A model generated the notes under the pieces. That model was not told the DNA's origin. It was given only the letters and a program-made list of their open reading frames with translations, and did no database searches. A stretch of 10,292 nt of DNA. Source: an uncultured Campylobacter sp. (GTDB lineage Bacteria; Campylobacterota; Campylobacteria; Campylobacterales; Campylobacteraceae). A program made the translations under genes and the position numbers. The DNA is taken from the NCBI GenBank assembly GCA_905373295.1, contig CAJPSJ010000051.1:1-10292 (forward strand), given 5' to 3'. Shown here piece after piece: positions 8,330 through 10,292 of the stretch. How positions within the stretch are numbered: the stretch's first letter is position 1; the number at the start of each line of letters is the position of its first letter.

Positions 8330-10292
8330 AAATTATCTGGCGCTTGAAGCGAGCGCGGGCAGCGGCAAGACCTTCAATCTTGCAGTAAGGTTCATCGAGC
8401 TAGTGCTAAAAGGCGAGCCGATCAATGAAATTTTAGCGCTTACCTTCACCAAAAAAGCTGCTGCTGAGATGAAAACGCGCATCGTGGAGAAATTTCAAAA
8501 TTTGCTTGTCATGCGCGACGGCGCCCTTGTGCCAAGCCCCGAGCTGGAGCAAATTTGCGCTGATTTGGGGCTAAGCGCGGATGAGGTTTTGGCAGCGCAA
8601 CAGCGCCTACTGCCTAAATTTTTAAACGAGAGCCTAAACGTCTTTACCTTTGATGCGTTTTTTGCAAAGGCTCTGCGCTCCTTTGCGCTAAACAGCGGCA
8701 TTGATCCGAGCTTTGAAAACGATGAAGGGATTTTGGGTGTGCAGCAGGCGGCGTTTTTAGGCGCGATTTGTAAAAACGAAGCGCTATTAAGAGAGGTCGT
8801 GGATTATGTAAGCGACTCAGGAATGACAAAGGGCGAGTTTTTAAATAGCTTACAAAGCATTTGGAGAGGCGATATAAGCATAAATTCGCCCACGCTTTCC
8901 GCAACCTCCGCATTGGCAGAGATAAATGAAATTTTATCTCGCTTGCAAAAAGCGGCGAGAGATGCGGGCGTAAGCGCTGGAGCCGTAAATGGGCTAAGCC
9001 CTGTTAGTGATCTGTCAAAATTATCCTCGGGCTTCATTCTTTCGGCTCTTGCCAACGGCAGTTTCGATTATCCGCGCTCGCAGCTTAAAAAAATTTCGCA
9101 TTTTGACGGCGAGCTAGCAAGACTAAAAGACGCCATAGCTCGCGAAATAGCGTGGATGGATGCAACATATGCGGCTAAGCTGGCAGGACTAATTAAAATT
9201 TATGCCGAGGCGCTTAAATCGGTGCAGCGTAAAAGCGGCAAGCTTACATTCGGCGATGTCACCGCAGCTGTGCACTCGCTGCTAAATCCAAGCGCAGAGG
9301 CGTTGCAGGGCAATCGCGAGCTTTTGTATTTCAGGCTTGATTCTAAAATCACGCATATTTTAATTGACGAATTCCAAGATACCGACATTTGCCAGTATGA
9401 AATTATGCTGCCGCTAATCTCTGAGGCGCTTGCTGGCAAAGGAGCGGAAGAGCGCTGCGGTAGCTTTTTTTACGTAGGCGATAAAAAACAGAGCATCTAT
9501 AAATTTCGCGGCGCAGAGAGAAAAATTTTTGATATTTTGCGCGAGCAGTTTAGCCAAATCAAAACGCAGAGTCTGCCGCGCAATTATCGCAGTTTAAAAC
9601 TTATCGTAAAATTTGTAAATGAGATCTTGCGCGATAAATTTGCGTCTTATGAAGATCAAATCGCGGCAAATAAGCTAGATAACGATCTGCCTGCTTCGGT
9701 GCTGCAAAAAATCAAGGACTATCCGCTTTCTCATCCGCGAATGCCGCTATTTGAGGTACAAAGCGACGATTACGGCTACGTAGCAGCGTTTTCATACGAC
9801 GATGTGCTAAAGGGGGCTGCGGAGCGAGCGCGCAGGCTTGTTGAGGAGTGCGGCGTGAGAGCTGATGATATCGCGATTTTATGCTGGAAAAACGAGCATG
9901 TAAGCGCGCTAAAAGAGATGCTATCAGAATTCTGCGAGGTTTGCAGCGGCTCAAATAAGGCTCTGCGTTGCAGCGAGCAGGTAAATGCCGTAATTCAATA
10001 CGCGAAATTCTGCGTAGGTGGCGATGAAATTTATCTGCGAAACGCCGAAGCGATTTTGGGTAGGCGGCTTAAAAAAATAGCGGTCGATCTGCATAAAAAT
10101 GCGCAAAAAACGGCAGAATTTATCGCTAGCACGCTGAAATTAAATTTTGTCGATCCGGATCTACTGCTGTTTTTCGAGACGCTGGCAAAATTTAATAGTT
10201 TTAGCGAGTATCTGTTTGCAAACGACGAAACGGAGGTATTTGCCAAGGAACAAAGCGGCATTAAAATTATGACTGTGCATAAGTCCAAGGGG
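8316..10292 (+). CDS. addA: AddA: UvrD/RecB-type helicase-nuclease subunit, 3' partial
   Basis: ATP-driven DNA translocase and nuclease partner of AddB. The frame is open for 659 codons to the window edge, so the C-terminal part, including the expected second nuclease domain, is not seen. Superfamily 1A helicase motifs appear in order: Walker A SAGSGKTF at 13-20 (Lys18, Thr19), motif Ia ALTFTKKAAAEMKTR at 41-55, FTFDAFF at 110-116, Walker B LIDEFQDTD at 349-357, motif III FFYVGDKKQSIYKFRGA at 384-400, motif IV LPRNYRS at 420-426, and motif V GIKIMTVHKSKG at 648-659, cut by the edge. The ATG at 8316 has AAGGGG 7 nt upstream and lies inside the end of addB (14-bp overlap), which implies coupled translation and fixed subunit supply. 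It could be called RecB-like, but the AddB neighbour supports AddA. No frameshift found on reading the whole stretch. Confidence 0.95.
   Translation, partial: MAKFENYLALEASAGSGKTFNLAVRFIELVLKGEPINEILALTFTKKAAAEMKTRIVEKFQNLLVMRDGALVPSPELEQICADLGLSADEVLAAQQRLLPKFLNESLNVFTFDAFFAKALRSFALNSGIDPSFENDEGILGVQQAAFLGAICKNEALLREVVDYVSDSGMTKGEFLNSLQSIWRGDISINSPTLSATSALAEINEILSRLQKAARDAGVSAGAVNGLSPVSDLSKLSSGFILSALANGSFDYPRSQLKKISHFDGELARLKDAIAREIAWMDATYAAKLAGLIKIYAEALKSVQRKSGKLTFGDVTAAVHSLLNPSAEALQGNRELLYFRLDSKITHILIDEFQDTDICQYEIMLPLISEALAGKGAEERCGSFFYVGDKKQSIYKFRGAERKIFDILREQFSQIKTQSLPRNYRSLKLIVKFVNEILRDKFASYEDQIAANKLDNDLPASVLQKIKDYPLSHPRMPLFEVQSDDYGYVAAFSYDDVLKGAAERARRLVEECGVRADDIAILCWKNEHVSALKEMLSEFCEVCSGSNKALRCSEQVNAVIQYAKFCVGGDEIYLRNAEAILGRRLKKIAVDLHKNAQKTAEFIASTLKLNFVDPDLLLFFETLAKFNSFSEYLFANDETEVFAKEQSGIKIMTVHKSKG

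Noticed and set aside
8316..10292. A new defence or helicase-nuclease system formed by the last two genes
   Set aside because: The motif order in both proteins, the Fe-S cysteines and nuclease residues of the first, and the overlap between the genes fit the known AddAB recombination complex. Apart from the AddB insertion nothing points to a different system.

Overview
The window reads as chromosomal DNA from a Campylobacter (Campylobacterota), most likely one of the mid-GC oral species such as the C. gracilis/C. showae/C. rectus group. This is an inference from gene content and composition, not from a database match. The clues are the purA / DUF507 / carA neighbourhood, an addB-addA pair of the epsilonproteobacterial type, frequent GCG/CGC/AGC codons, and very frequent AAATTT/AAAATTTT words in both genes and spacers. 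All genes lie on the + strand.

Layout: (1) 1-3546 holds a tightly packed metabolic cluster. It starts with the 3' part of a HisZ/HisS-like class II synthetase paralogue. This overlaps purA (adenylosuccinate synthetase) by 4 bp. A 75-bp spacer with a perfect 22-bp palindrome follows, then a two-copy DUF507 protein, which overlaps carA (glutamine-hydrolysing subunit of carbamoyl-phosphate synthase) by 1 bp. A strong hairpin right after carA (3569-3598) closes the cluster. (2) 3547-4456 is about 0.9 kb without a credible gene. It is rich in AAATTT words and small hairpins and has one open minus-strand stretch that could be a gene remnant. (3) 4457-5140 encodes an orphan OmpR/PhoB-type response regulator with no kinase beside it. 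(4) 5141-5416 is a spacer with candidate extended -10 promoters. (5) 5417-8329 encodes AddB, an iron-sulphur PD-(D/E)XK nuclease subunit that carries an unusual low-complexity insertion of about 170 residues. It overlaps by 14 bp the start of addA (UvrD/RecB-type helicase-nuclease), which runs off the right edge.

Functionally, purA and carA supply AMP and carbamoyl phosphate (pyrimidine and arginine precursors). AddA and AddB together form the end-processing helicase-nuclease for double-strand break repair and recombination. The response regulator has no evident link to either group. I found no mobile element, CRISPR array, tRNA or rRNA, and no clear new multi-gene system. The most unusual signals are the window-wide excess of AAATTT (which fits the RAATTY methylation/DNA-uptake word known from C. 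jejuni) and the repeat-like insertion in AddB, where such words are densely packed.
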